64,000 nucleotides of DNA from the NCBI GenBank assembly GCA_902363335.1, contig CABIZV010000002.1, forward strand, positions 186,001 to 250,000, read 5' to 3'. Positions 1-7,612 of this stretch are shown here, piece after piece. The stretch comes from Enterobacteriaceae bacterium. Lineage in GTDB: Bacteria; Pseudomonadota; Gammaproteobacteria; Enterobacterales; Enterobacteriaceae. Every line of letters starts with the position of its first letter. The stretch's first letter is position 1. The notes under the pieces were generated by a model. That model did not search any database. It was not told the DNA's origin and saw nothing but the letters and a program-made list of their open reading frames with translations. The translations under genes and the position numbers were made by a program.

Positions 1-203
1 GCGGTACTGATGACAAATCCAAGTTCATGATTGCTGACGCCCCATTCCTGTTTCAGCGTAGGGGCGATAAATCCCATGATAGCGATATCAAAACCGTCCA
101 GCGCAATCACGCAAAAACCGAGGAAAATGACCAACTTTTGATAACGGCTGAGGGGATTGGTATTAATGAGTTCTCTGACATCCAGGCGTTGAGTCTGTGA
201 CAT
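1..203 (-). CDS. MFS aromatic-acid:H+ symporter (AAHS family), N-terminal part only
   Basis: Inner-membrane proton symporter expected to import an aromatic or hydroaromatic acid. Only the first ~67 codons are inside the window; the rest runs off the left edge. The start ATG is at 203-201. The first transmembrane segment carries DGFDIAIMGFIAP, the DGFD...GFIAP pattern typical of PcaK/BenK/MhpT-like AAHS transporters. It is the last visible gene of the minus-strand operon, 13 bases after the TIM-barrel gene, so it probably imports that operon's substrate. The family call is sound; the substrate is inferred from context. Confidence 0.8.
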   Translation of the reverse strand, partial: MSQTQRLDVRELINTNPLSRYQKLVIFLGFCVIALDGFDIAIMGFIAPTLKQEWGVSNHELGFVIST

Positions 204-216
204 AGCGAGCTCCTGT

Positions 217-1020
217 TTACAGGAAAGAAAGGGCTGCGTTAAACAGCAGCTGTGCGCGTTGCTTAGCAGGCATCGCCCCCTGAATACCGGACAGCGGCAC
301 TTCAAGTGAGACGGGTAATGTGGAGGGAAGTGCCGCCATCAAGCCGCGTAAATCCAGGCCACCTTCGCCCGGCACTTTACGCGCGCAGCGGGCCTGATAG
401 ATAAGCTCCAGGGGATCCGTTGGCGTCTGCGCAGGTGCATCGCACAATTGCATATAGTTGAGCTGGTGCGGCGCAAGCGTTGCCAGCGTCGCCAGCGACT
501 CACCGGCCCGCCAGAAGTGAATGGCATCGACCAGAATCCCCACATTGTTTTGTCCGCTGGCGTTAATCAGCGCCTGAGCGTCCGCGAGGGTGCGCATCTG
601 TGTCCAGGGCATCGGCTCCAGATTCATCGTCAGACCGTAGGCTTCCCCCGCTTGCGCCAGTCGGGCAAGGTTATCCGCACTGCGGTTGAGATTGTCATCG
701 TTACCGGCAACTAACACCTGGCGTGCTTCAAGACGCGCGGCGGTTTCCAGAAAGGGACGTAACGCCTCAAGCGTAAAGTCCGGTGTCAGGCGCACAATTT
801 CGACATCAGACACCCGAATGCCGGTATCACGCAGCGCCGCCAGCGTTTCGCGTACCGTTAAGGTATCACCGAGCATGTCGTAATCAGGATCGTCTGGCGT
901 GGCGGGGAGCAGGCGAAGACCCACGTGGCTATAGCCCGTCAGTGCGGCGATACGCACCTGTTCCGGTGGCGGAACGTCGAGCATGGTGAGAGCAGCGAGG
1001 GAGAGGGGACGCATATTCAT
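217..1020 (-). CDS. Sugar phosphate isomerase/epimerase-like TIM-barrel enzyme
   Basis: A 267-residue protein of the AP-endonuclease-2/xylose-isomerase-like TIM-barrel superfamily. Residues that fit the usual metal tetrad are E135 (in NLEPMPW), D165 (in LVDAIHFW), Q191 (in YMQLCDA) and E240 (in VSLEVP), so a divalent-metal enzyme is expected. The superfamily includes sugar isomerases, inosose dehydratases and 3-dehydroshikimate dehydratases (QuiC/AsbF). Beside a shikimate-dehydrogenase-like gene and an aromatic-acid transporter, a dehydratase or isomerase acting on a hydroaromatic ring is the most attractive guess. The first ATG is preferred because GGAG lies five bases upstream. Exact substrate unknown. 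Confidence 0.75.
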   Translation of the reverse strand: MNMRPLSLAALTMLDVPPPEQVRIAALTGYSHVGLRLLPATPDDPDYDMLGDTLTVRETLAALRDTGIRVSDVEIVRLTPDFTLEALRPFLETAARLEARQVLVAGNDDNLNRSADNLARLAQAGEAYGLTMNLEPMPWTQMRTLADAQALINASGQNNVGILVDAIHFWRAGESLATLATLAPHQLNYMQLCDAPAQTPTDPLELIYQARCARKVPGEGGLDLRGLMAALPSTLPVSLEVPLSGIQGAMPAKQRAQLLFNAALSFL

Positions 1021-1094
1021 AAAGACTCCAGTACAGTTGCAGGTGAGGTTTTTTGTTATGTTTGGCGCCTTCCGCTGGCAAAATGCGTAAGTTT

Positions 1095-2789
1095 TTAATG
1101 CGTGATATTGGCGGCGAGTTTTTTTCCCACCAGATACCCAAAGGTCATGGCAGGGCCAAGCGTAATGCCGCCGCTGGGGTAGTACCCTTGCATTACGCTC
1201 GACATATCGTTTCCCACGGCAAACAGCCCGTGAATAGGGTGGTTTTGCGCGTTCAGCACCCGCGCCTGTTCATCGGTTTTCAGGCCGCTGAACGAGCCAA
1301 GGGAGCCAGGAAGGATCCGCACCGCGTAGAAGGGCGCTTTCTCCAGTGCTCCCAGCGTTGGGCTGGGCTGGTGGCGGGCATCGCCCTGTGCGCAGTTGTA
1401 GGCTGAATTGCCGCGCTGGAAATCGTCATCATGCCCGCGACGAGCGAAGTCGTTGAAGCGAGTAACGGTGTCGCACAACGCTGCGCATTCAATACCGCAT
1501 TTTTCCGCCAGCGCCTCCAGCGTGCTGGCGCTTTGCAGATAACCTGTGCGCAGCCAAGCTTCAACCGGAAATGGCGTTGGTCGCGCATGCCCCAGCCCGT
1601 ACCGGTGCAGCGCGCGACTGTCGGCGATAAGCCAGGCGTGGGGCTTTTCACCTTCAGGCGTGGCATGAAGAAGCGCGGCGATAAAGTCGTGGTAGGAATC
1701 AGCCTCGTTGACGAAGCGCTTGCCATCGGGACGGACGGCCAGAAAGCCGGGTTTTGCCCGCTCGACCAGATGAGGAAACGCCAGCTGTAAGCCACTGGCT
1801 AATGACACTCGCGACACGGGCGCCCAGGCCATTGGGTTTTTCAGCGAGGTATCAAACTGCCCGCCAACCGACTCGCCCAGACGGATGCCATCACCCTGAT
1901 TACCCGGTGGTGCGGCGGAGAAGTGGCCAAAACCCTGACTGGCGTGGGGCACCTGTTCCGCCAGCCGCTGCTTATCGTGCGGGAATCCCCCGGTTGCCAG
2001 CACCACTGCATCGGCATTTACCTGAATATCGCCTTCGTCGCTGGCAAGGATGGCTCCCGTGACGCTCTCGGCTCCTTCAAGCAGTCGGCAAACCGGAGCA
2101 TTGAGCTGGAAAGCAACACCAGCGTCTAAGGCAGAACGCAGCAAGCGGGCTATCAGGGCGTTGCCGTTAACCAGATGGCGGCCACGTCCGTAACGCAGGC
2201 GCTGCCAGCCGTGGCGAAACAGTCGGCGAGCCGCATACAGCGCAGAGCGTGGCGAGCGGGTGGCGTTAAAGAAGTGCGCCATGTCGGCACCGCCCGCAAT
2301 CCCCATCCCCGCCAGACTGATGGTTTCCAGCGGGGGACGCAGGCGATGAAGCCAGTCGCCGAGTTCGCTGCCATCATAAGGCTGCGCGGTGATCGATCGC
2401 CCGCCGGTGGCAAAGCTGCGGCTATTGTGAAAATCGGGCATTTTGCTGCCGGAAAGAAACTGCACGGCGGTATTTTGCCGGAAGAACGTCACCATTTCCG
2501 GGCCATAACGTAAAAACGTGCGCAGGCGTGAGTCGGCAGGAAGCCCCTCCATTTCCGCCTGCAAATAGGCCAGCGGTGCCGCATCATCTTCGATAATGCC
2601 CTCCTCGCGGGCGAGAGGATTTTGGGGGATCCAAAGCCAGCCGCCTGACCAGGCGCTGGTGCCGCCAATCACCGACTCTTTTTCCGCAACCAGCACCCGT
2701 GCACCGTGGAGTGCCGCGGTGACGGCGGCGGCAAGCCCCGCCGCACCGGAGCCGACAACCAGCAGATCGACGTCAACATGCCTGCTCAT
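1095..2789 (-). CDS. FAD-dependent dehydrogenase, 3-ketosteroid-delta1-dehydrogenase-like (copy 1)
   Basis: A 564-residue flavoprotein of the FAD-binding-2 (fumarate reductase/KstD) family. The N-terminus has the dinucleotide motif GSGAAG (residues 13-18), an acidic residue ending the second strand (E36) and GGTSAWSGGWLWIP (42-55). The C-terminus has YYPSGGITLGPAMTFGY, matching the KstD block that carries the catalytic tyrosine and a flavin-contacting glycine. KstD enzymes take hydrogens from the carbons next to a ring ketone. The lack of a signal peptide or heme motif suggests a cytoplasmic dehydrogenase rather than a periplasmic fumarate or urocanate reductase. It lies 11 bases after the NIPSNAP gene in one operon with a paralogue of identical length. 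Real substrate unknown. Confidence 0.75.
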   Translation of the reverse strand: MSRHVDVDLLVVGSGAAGLAAAVTAALHGARVLVAEKESVIGGTSAWSGGWLWIPQNPLAREEGIIEDDAAPLAYLQAEMEGLPADSRLRTFLRYGPEMVTFFRQNTAVQFLSGSKMPDFHNSRSFATGGRSITAQPYDGSELGDWLHRLRPPLETISLAGMGIAGGADMAHFFNATRSPRSALYAARRLFRHGWQRLRYGRGRHLVNGNALIARLLRSALDAGVAFQLNAPVCRLLEGAESVTGAILASDEGDIQVNADAVVLATGGFPHDKQRLAEQVPHASQGFGHFSAAPPGNQGDGIRLGESVGGQFDTSLKNPMAWAPVSRVSLASGLQLAFPHLVERAKPGFLAVRPDGKRFVNEADSYHDFIAALLHATPEGEKPHAWLIADSRALHRYGLGHARPTPFPVEAWLRTGYLQSASTLEALAEKCGIECAALCDTVTRFNDFARRGHDDDFQRGNSAYNCAQGDARHQPSPTLGALEKAPFYAVRILPGSLGSFSGLKTDEQARVLNAQNHPIHGLFAVGNDMSSVMQGYYPSGGITLGPAMTFGYLVGKKLAANITH

Positions 2790-2800
2790 CGTCTGATTCC

Positions 2801-3121
2801 TTATTGCAGCGGAGAGAAATCGGTCGGCCGCATCAGCACCGACTCCAGACGCTCGACCGCCGCCAGTTCGCGATTTTTGCGCGAAAAGGTTAACCAGCGC
2901 TCGTCCTGCGACATGCGCGCGCGGCGCACCAGGCGATCATCCAGACTCTCGTATGCCCAGATGTGCACCACCTGATTCACCACGCCAATCTCGGTAAAGA
3001 AGAAGCCAATCAGCTTGCCGAGATGCTCCGTCTGCACTGCATAGGCATCATTTTTATACAGGGCTAACCAGTCGGCCATTTTCAGTGGATTGATGGTGTA
3101 AGTGCGTTTTTCATAGATCAT
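2801..3121 (-). CDS. NIPSNAP family protein
   Basis: A 106-residue single-domain protein beginning MIYEKRTYTI, the usual opening of NIPSNAP/dimeric alpha-beta barrel proteins, with QVVHIWAYESLDDR in the second half. Such small ferredoxin-like proteins often dimerise and are common next to catabolic oxidoreductases; their chemistry is mostly undefined. Its start codon overlaps the stop of the upstream flavoprotein gene by four bases (ATGA), so translation is probably coupled. Family membership is clear, function is not. Confidence 0.75.
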   Translation of the reverse strand: MIYEKRTYTINPLKMADWLALYKNDAYAVQTEHLGKLIGFFFTEIGVVNQVVHIWAYESLDDRLVRRARMSQDERWLTFSRKNRELAAVERLESVLMRPTDFSPLQ

Positions 3122-4812
3122 GATGTTTCTCCTGAGGTTTGTGGGGATTGTTGTGTCATGTGGATGGCCGCGAGGTAGCCGAAAGTGAGCGCCGGGCCAA
3201 GCGTAATGCCCGGCCCGGGATAGGTGCCGGCCATAATGGAGTCCATATCATTGCCCACGGCATACAGCCCGCCGATAGGGCTCCCTTGCTGATTGACCAC
3301 CTGCGCGTTGGCGGTGGTGACAAGCCCTCGGGAAGTCCCTAAATCACCGGTAAAAAGTTTGACGGCGTAAAACGGCGCATTCAGCAGCGGTGCATTACAG
3401 GCGTTGGGCCGGTGTGCGGCATCGCCCATTGCGCGGTTATAGCTGTTGCCGCCTTTATGGAATGCCGAGTCTTCACCGTTTTGTGCATCGCGGTTGTAGT
3501 GGGCGACGGTCTGTTCGAGTTGCTGTGAATCAACGCCTATCTGCTGGGCGAGCTCACGCAGGCTTTGGGCTTTATAGAGATATCCGGCGCTGACCAGCGC
3601 GTCGTTGTTGACCGGCGCCGGACGCGCAAGCCCGAGGCCGTAGCTTTTCATCGCCAGGGCGTCACAAAGTAAGAAGCAAGGGGCATTTTCTGCCTGTTGC
3701 TGCATGGCGCTGGCAAAGTGATGATAGGAGTTAGATTCGTTTACGAAGCGCATACCGCTCTGGTTTACGGCAATCATTCCAGGTTTGGCGCGGTCGGTCA
3801 CCAGGTGCGGGAAACGTTCTTCCCGGCCGTCTGGATGACGTAATACCGAAACCGGGGCCCAGAAAAAGTTGGAAGGCAGGTCGGCGCCTTGCTGGGCATG
3901 CACCGACATTCCCAGTTGAAACGCAGCGCCGTCGTTGGTGTCCGGTGACATGGTGTAGTGTTGCTGGGTTGCAGGACGAAATTGTGGCGCAATCTGCCCT
4001 GCCGCAAAACCGCCTGCTGCGAGGACTACGCCGCGACGGGCGTGCAGCGTTAAAGCTTTTCCATCCTGCTCAACGACCACGCCGGTGACCTGTCCGTCCT
4101 GCTCCGCGAGCGCTTTTACCGTCACGTTAAGCTTTAACTCCAGCCCTTTGCGCAGCGCGAGCGTCGCCATGCGTGCTATCAGCGCATTGCCCATCGCCAG
4201 ACGAGTACCGCGATGATGGCGTATCCGGTCGCGACCGTAGCGTAACAATAATTTGCTACAGTGATGCAGCGACCGCCAGGAGCGGCGCATATCAAGAAAG
4301 TGCTGGATATCCACGCGGTTGACCATCATGCCGCCAAACAGCAACATCCCCGGTGGCGGGGCGCGCAGGGTACGGAAGTGCTCACCCAGCTCGCGTCCGT
4401 CGTACTCTACGACTTCCAGGGCGCGTCCCACGTCAACCGCACCGGGCTCATTGGGATAATAGTCTGGCGACAGGGGGCGCAGGCTGTACTTCACCGCGCC
4501 TTCCTGCTCCAGAAACGACAGCGCTTCTCGCCCGGCACAGACAAAGGCATCTACCAATTCTGGACGATAGTTAGCCTCACCGATAATCGTGCGCAGATAG
4601 GTTTTGATTTCTTCAGGAGCGCCGCTTTTCCCCTGTTTTCGCGCCTGGTCGGTATCGTGGATCCACACGGCGCCGCCGGAGATAGCCGAAGTGCCGCCAA
4701 AGTGTGGGGCTTTTTCCAGCATCAACACGGATAGCCCTTTACAGCAGGCGGTTACGGCAGCGGCAAAGCCGGCTGCGCCGCTGCCAATGACGATAACATC
4801 CCAGCTTTTCAT
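3118..4812 (-). CDS. FAD-dependent dehydrogenase, 3-ketosteroid-delta1-dehydrogenase-like (copy 2)
   Basis: A second 564-residue flavoprotein, paralogous to the one at 1095-2789. It shows GSGAAGFAAA (residues 11-20), GGTSAISGGAVWIH near residues 39-52 and, at the C-terminus, TYPGPGITLGPALTFGYLA. YPGPG is the exact KstD signature in which the tyrosine assists enolisation of the ring ketone. Both ends overlap neighbouring genes by four bases: the aroE-like gene upstream and the NIPSNAP gene downstream. That implies stoichiometric production. The two flavoproteins may act in sequence or form a heteromer. I expect alpha,beta-desaturation of a cyclic ketone, perhaps as an aromatising step. The substrate is inferred only. 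Confidence 0.75.
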   Translation of the reverse strand: MKSWDVIVIGSGAAGFAAAVTACCKGLSVLMLEKAPHFGGTSAISGGAVWIHDTDQARKQGKSGAPEEIKTYLRTIIGEANYRPELVDAFVCAGREALSFLEQEGAVKYSLRPLSPDYYPNEPGAVDVGRALEVVEYDGRELGEHFRTLRAPPPGMLLFGGMMVNRVDIQHFLDMRRSWRSLHHCSKLLLRYGRDRIRHHRGTRLAMGNALIARMATLALRKGLELKLNVTVKALAEQDGQVTGVVVEQDGKALTLHARRGVVLAAGGFAAGQIAPQFRPATQQHYTMSPDTNDGAAFQLGMSVHAQQGADLPSNFFWAPVSVLRHPDGREERFPHLVTDRAKPGMIAVNQSGMRFVNESNSYHHFASAMQQQAENAPCFLLCDALAMKSYGLGLARPAPVNNDALVSAGYLYKAQSLRELAQQIGVDSQQLEQTVAHYNRDAQNGEDSAFHKGGNSYNRAMGDAAHRPNACNAPLLNAPFYAVKLFTGDLGTSRGLVTTANAQVVNQQGSPIGGLYAVGNDMDSIMAGTYPGPGITLGPALTFGYLAAIHMTQQSPQTSGETS

Positions 4813-5630
4813 GCGGTGGCCTCATGGGGTGATGGAATCGCACCGATGAATTGCCCCATCAGCTGCATTTGCGCCAGCGCCATCTCCGGGCCGGTTTGCG
4901 TGCTGCACCCACGTTGATGGGCAAAGGCCAGCAGCGGAGTATTCACCGGAGCAGTCACCACATCGGCAACATGGGTTGTTGGCGCTAAGGTTTCCAGAAG
5001 TGACGGAGGTAACGGCAGCGCGTCAAAGCCTGCCATTCCGGCGGGTGAGCCGTTGACCAGCAGATCGATCTCGGTCAGCGAGTCGGGAAGGGCGCTCAAG
5101 TGCACGTTGGGGAAGTGAGTTGCCAGGCGGTTTTCCAGACGCTGACGGGTGGCATCATCGCGGTCATAAAGCGCAAGTTGCTGGATACCCGCTTCACATA
5201 AACCCCAGGCAATGGCGCTACCGACGCCTCCGCACCCGGAGAGCAGTGCACGTTTGCCCGCCGGCTGGAAACCGTGTGCTGCGGCTGCGCGCTGGAAGCC
5301 GACGCCGTCCAGCATGTCGCCTTCAAGCCGCCCGTCCGCCAGTTTGCGCACCACGTTCACCGCATTGAGATGTCGGGCGCGTGGCGTCAGGCAATCGAGT
5401 AGCCCGGCTACGCGTTGTTTGTGCGGTACGGTAACAAGGATACCGCTCATGTTTTGCCAGCCGCGCAGGGCGTTAAGGTAGTCGGCAACGGCCTCTGGCG
5501 CGATATCGACCGGAATCATCACTTTGTCCATCTTCTGGCTGGCAAAAAAGTGGTTAAAGTTTTCTGGCGATTTCACCTGGGTAATAGGATGTCCGATAAC
5601 GGCGACCACTTGCGTAAATCCACTGACCAT
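4809..5630 (-). CDS. Shikimate/quinate dehydrogenase-like oxidoreductase (AroE family)
   Basis: A 273-residue AroE-family protein and the first gene of the operon. The catalytic lysine (K71 in TVPHKQR) and aspartate (D108 in MLDGVGF) are present, as is the nucleotide motif GCGGVGSA (132-139). The substrate pocket differs from housekeeping AroE: the serine-rich segment reads GHPITQVKSP and the usual GDNTDG reads GDMLDG. The second nucleotide-binding strand ends in LYDRD instead of the NRT type, which favours NAD over NADP and fits a catabolic role. It probably oxidises a ring hydroxyl of a shikimate- or quinate-like acid to a ketone, making a substrate for the two downstream flavoproteins. Substrate not proven. 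Confidence 0.8.
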   Translation of the reverse strand: MVSGFTQVVAVIGHPITQVKSPENFNHFFASQKMDKVMIPVDIAPEAVADYLNALRGWQNMSGILVTVPHKQRVAGLLDCLTPRARHLNAVNVVRKLADGRLEGDMLDGVGFQRAAAAHGFQPAGKRALLSGCGGVGSAIAWGLCEAGIQQLALYDRDDATRQRLENRLATHFPNVHLSALPDSLTEIDLLVNGSPAGMAGFDALPLPPSLLETLAPTTHVADVVTAPVNTPLLAFAHQRGCSTQTGPEMALAQMQLMGQFIGAIPSPHEATA

Positions 5631-5719
5631 TGCTCACCTCAATTGTTAACTAAGTGTTGCTTGAGTATTTCAACGGAAGCGGTGAGCGACAACGCAGAAT
5701 TCGGACAGGTTGGTTGTTA

Positions 5720-5738
5720 ATCGCACCGACAGTGCGAT
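5720..5738. promoter_or_regulatory. Inverted repeat in the divergent promoter region, candidate IclR-family operator
   Basis: ATCGCAC and GTGCGAT form a perfect 7-bp inverted repeat around a 5-base centre. It lies between the divergent operon start (5630) and the IclR-type gene (5783). Regulators of the PcaR/PobR type bind repeats of this kind between divergent genes. Binding is inferred from position only. Confidence 0.5.
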
Positions 5739-5782
5739 AATCGCAGTAAATGACCCTTAATGTTGCAAAAGTGTGAACGACT

Positions 5783-6541
5783 ATGCAAAACGAGATTCAT
5801 CAGCGCGATTTGATTGTTGGGCTGCAAAAGGGGCTGGCATTAATCCAGCTTTTCTCGAAGGCGAATCCCCGCTTAACGGTACCGATGGCGGCAAAAATGA
5901 GTGGCCTTACCCAAAGCGCTGCTCGTCGATTTTTCCTGACGCTGGTACATGACGGCTATCTTGCGACTGATGGCCGCTACTACTGGCTGACGGCAAAAAA
6001 TCTCCGGCTTGGGCAGGCCTATGTGGATTCAGCCCAGTTTCCGCGCATGGTGCGTCCGATAGTTGAATATGTGGCCAGCCGCACGGAAGAACACGCTTCC
6101 GTCGGGGTCATTGATGATAATGAACTGGTGTATATTGCGCGCAGTAAGCACACGCCGTTTAACTCCACTTCCGTGCGCCTGGGCGAGCGAGTGCCGATCC
6201 ACTGCACCGCCGGCGGGCGTTTATGGCTGGCATCTTTACCGGAAGCGGAATGTGAGGCGGTATTACAACGCGTAACCCGCGAGCAGCGCACGCCGTATAC
6301 GATAACGGAGGTGGCTCCGTTAATGGCGTGCATCGCGCAGGTACGACGTCAGGGATATGCCACGATTGAGCAGGAGTTTGAGATTGGTATGCTGGTAATT
6401 GCGGTACCTCTTGCCGACAGGGAAGGGCTGTATTGGGGGGCGCTGAGTTTGACCAGCCATCAGTCCCGGACTTCTATTGATGCGCTGTGCCGCGATCATC
6501 TGGATTTGCTGTATAGCGCACAGGCAATGCTGGTGAGCTAA
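5783..6541 (+). CDS. IclR-family transcriptional regulator (PcaR/PobR-like)
   Basis: A 252-residue regulator with an N-terminal winged helix-turn-helix (about residues 10-75, including GLTQSAARRFFLTL and DGRYYWLTAKNLRLG) and a C-terminal IclR effector domain (IHCTAGGRLWLASLP). The helix sequence resembles the PcaR/PobR/CatR branch that senses aromatic and hydroaromatic acids. It is divergent from the catabolic operon, with 152 bases between the starts and a strong inverted repeat in the gap. It is very likely the pathway-specific regulator; activator or repressor cannot be told. Confidence 0.88.
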   Translation: MQNEIHQRDLIVGLQKGLALIQLFSKANPRLTVPMAAKMSGLTQSAARRFFLTLVHDGYLATDGRYYWLTAKNLRLGQAYVDSAQFPRMVRPIVEYVASRTEEHASVGVIDDNELVYIARSKHTPFNSTSVRLGERVPIHCTAGGRLWLASLPEAECEAVLQRVTREQRTPYTITEVAPLMACIAQVRRQGYATIEQEFEIGMLVIAVPLADREGLYWGALSLTSHQSRTSIDALCRDHLDLLYSAQAMLVS

Positions 6542-6623
6542 CTTTGGCCAGTCAAAAAAATTGGGTGCGTTGAGAATACCTGCCAAAATCAAGAGTGGCG
6601 GGGATTTCTCCCCGCCGGGTCTC

Positions 6624-6779
6624 TTACTTAACAGATTCGTAGGCTGTGAAGACGGCGACCTCCGTATGCCCGCTGCGGATACGGACCGCGCAAAGATCTT
6701 TGCGTGTGACCAGTACCGACATCACGACGGTAATACACAGGACGATCAGGACAATAATCATGACCTTGTTCCGTTTCAT
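6624..6779 (-). CDS. Hok/Gef-family type I toxin, copy 1
   Basis: A 51-residue membrane toxin close to HokC (Gef): short positive N-terminus MKRNK, one hydrophobic segment (VMIIVLIVLCITVVMSVLV), then VTRKDLCAVRIRSGHTEVAV and FTAYESVK. The conserved cysteine and the TAYE ending are intact. Hok peptides insert in the inner membrane and collapse its potential when made in excess. The AGGAG ribosome site sits six bases before the ATG. Translation should depend on the overlapping mok frame and be blocked by the antisense RNA. Nothing in the frame suggests decay. Confidence 0.88.
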   Translation of the reverse strand: MKRNKVMIIVLIVLCITVVMSVLVTRKDLCAVRIRSGHTEVAVFTAYESVK

Positions 6780-6837
6780 AGCCTACTTCTCCTTGACCCG
6801 AAGGTCGGTAAGAGGCTAACCTAATGTTGTTATGCAT
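6628..6837 (-). CDS. Mok-like overlapping frame of hok copy 1
   Basis: A 69-codon frame overlapping nearly all of the Hok gene in another phase. In hok/sok loci a frame in this position (mok) is translated first and opens the Hok start by coupling; the antisense RNA covers its initiation site. The equivalent frame is open in both copies. Its peptide need not have a function. Confidence 0.5.
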   Translation of the reverse strand: MHNNIRLASYRPSGQGEVGYETEQGHDYCPDRPVYYRRDVGTGHTQRSLRGPYPQRAYGGRRLHSLRIC

Positions 6838-6898
6838 GTAGGGGCCTCAGATTAATGTTAAGCGTCTTGCTGGACGCTGAATGTTATCTGGGGCTTTT
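6829..6898 (+). ncRNA. Sok-like antisense RNA, copy 1
   Basis: Plus-strand sequence opposite the mok leader, resembling E. coli SokC as I remember it (GCATGTAGGGGCCTCA, then GGGGCTTTTGTCT). A promoter fits just upstream: TTGACC (6793-6798) and TAACCT (6817-6822). AGCGTC/GACGCT (6861-6878) makes a hairpin within it. The ends are estimates. Confidence 0.55.
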
Positions 6899-7186
6899 GT
6901 CTATCTGCCTTTCACACCATGCTCAAGACAAATAGTCTCAAGCACCCGCCGCGATTCTATACCTGATATTCCTCGTCTTTGCTGTCTAAACGCTGACCAT
7001 GCCAATAATTCGGAAAACATCAATACCGGGCTCCTGACTATTCTTCAGGCAATAAAAAAACTGCCGGAGCAGGGGATGGTTGTCGGACCGTGGGGTTTAG
7101 CAAACCTTCGCCTGTTGAAAAAATCGGGTGCGTTGAGAATACCTGCCAACATCAAGAGTGGCGGGGATGTCTCCCCGCCGGGTCTC

Positions 7187-7342
7187 TTACTTAACAGATT
7201 CGTAGGCTGTGAAGACGGCGACCTCCGTATGCCCCCTGCGGATACGGACCGCGCAAAGATCTTTGCGTGTGACCAGTACCGACATCACGACGGTAATACA
7301 CAGGACGATCAGAACAACAATCATGACCTTGTTCCGCTGCAT
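7187..7342 (-). CDS. Hok/Gef-family type I toxin, copy 2
   Basis: The second 51-residue Hok toxin, differing from copy 1 at three or four residues: it starts MQRNK, has VMIVVLIVL in the membrane span and RRGHTEVAV instead of RSGHTEVAV. The hydrophobic span, the cysteine and FTAYESVK are all kept, so both copies look functional. The AGGAG ribosome site is also kept. It lies proximal to cyoE, upstream of the cyoE terminator. Confidence 0.88.
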   Translation of the reverse strand: MQRNKVMIVVLIVLCITVVMSVLVTRKDLCAVRIRRGHTEVAVFTAYESVK

Positions 7343-7400
7343 AGCCTACTTCTCCTTGACCAGAAGGTCGGTAAGAGGCTAACCTAAAGATGTTTGGCAT
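7191..7400 (-). CDS. Mok-like overlapping frame of hok copy 2
   Basis: A 69-codon frame overlapping the second Hok gene, similar to the frame at 6628-6837 but starting MPNIFRLASY rather than MHNNIRLASY. The likely role is translational coupling to Hok. Its retention at full length in both copies argues that it matters for control. Confidence 0.5.
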   Translation of the reverse strand: MPNIFRLASYRPSGQGEVGYAAEQGHDCCSDRPVYYRRDVGTGHTQRSLRGPYPQGAYGGRRLHSLRIC

Positions 7401-7460
7401 TAGGGGCCTCAGATTAATGTTAAGCGTCTTGCCGGACGCGGAATGTTATCTGGGGCTTTT
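7391..7460 (+). ncRNA. Sok-like antisense RNA, copy 2
   Basis: Counterpart of the copy-1 antisense RNA, with TTGACC at 7356-7361, TAACCT at 7380-7385 and the same GGGGCCTCAGATTAATG core. The hairpin loop differs by a base or two from copy 1 (GCGTC/GACGC), so each RNA could still cross-regulate the other toxin. Ends are estimated. Confidence 0.55.
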
Positions 7461-7612
7461 GTCTATCTGCCTTTCACATCATGCTCAAGACAGATAGTCT
7501 CAAGCACCCGCCGCGATTCTATACCTGATATACCCTGACTTAGCTGCCTAAACGCTGACCGTGCCAATAATTCGGAATACATCAATACCGGGTTCCTGAG
7601 CATTCTTCAGGC

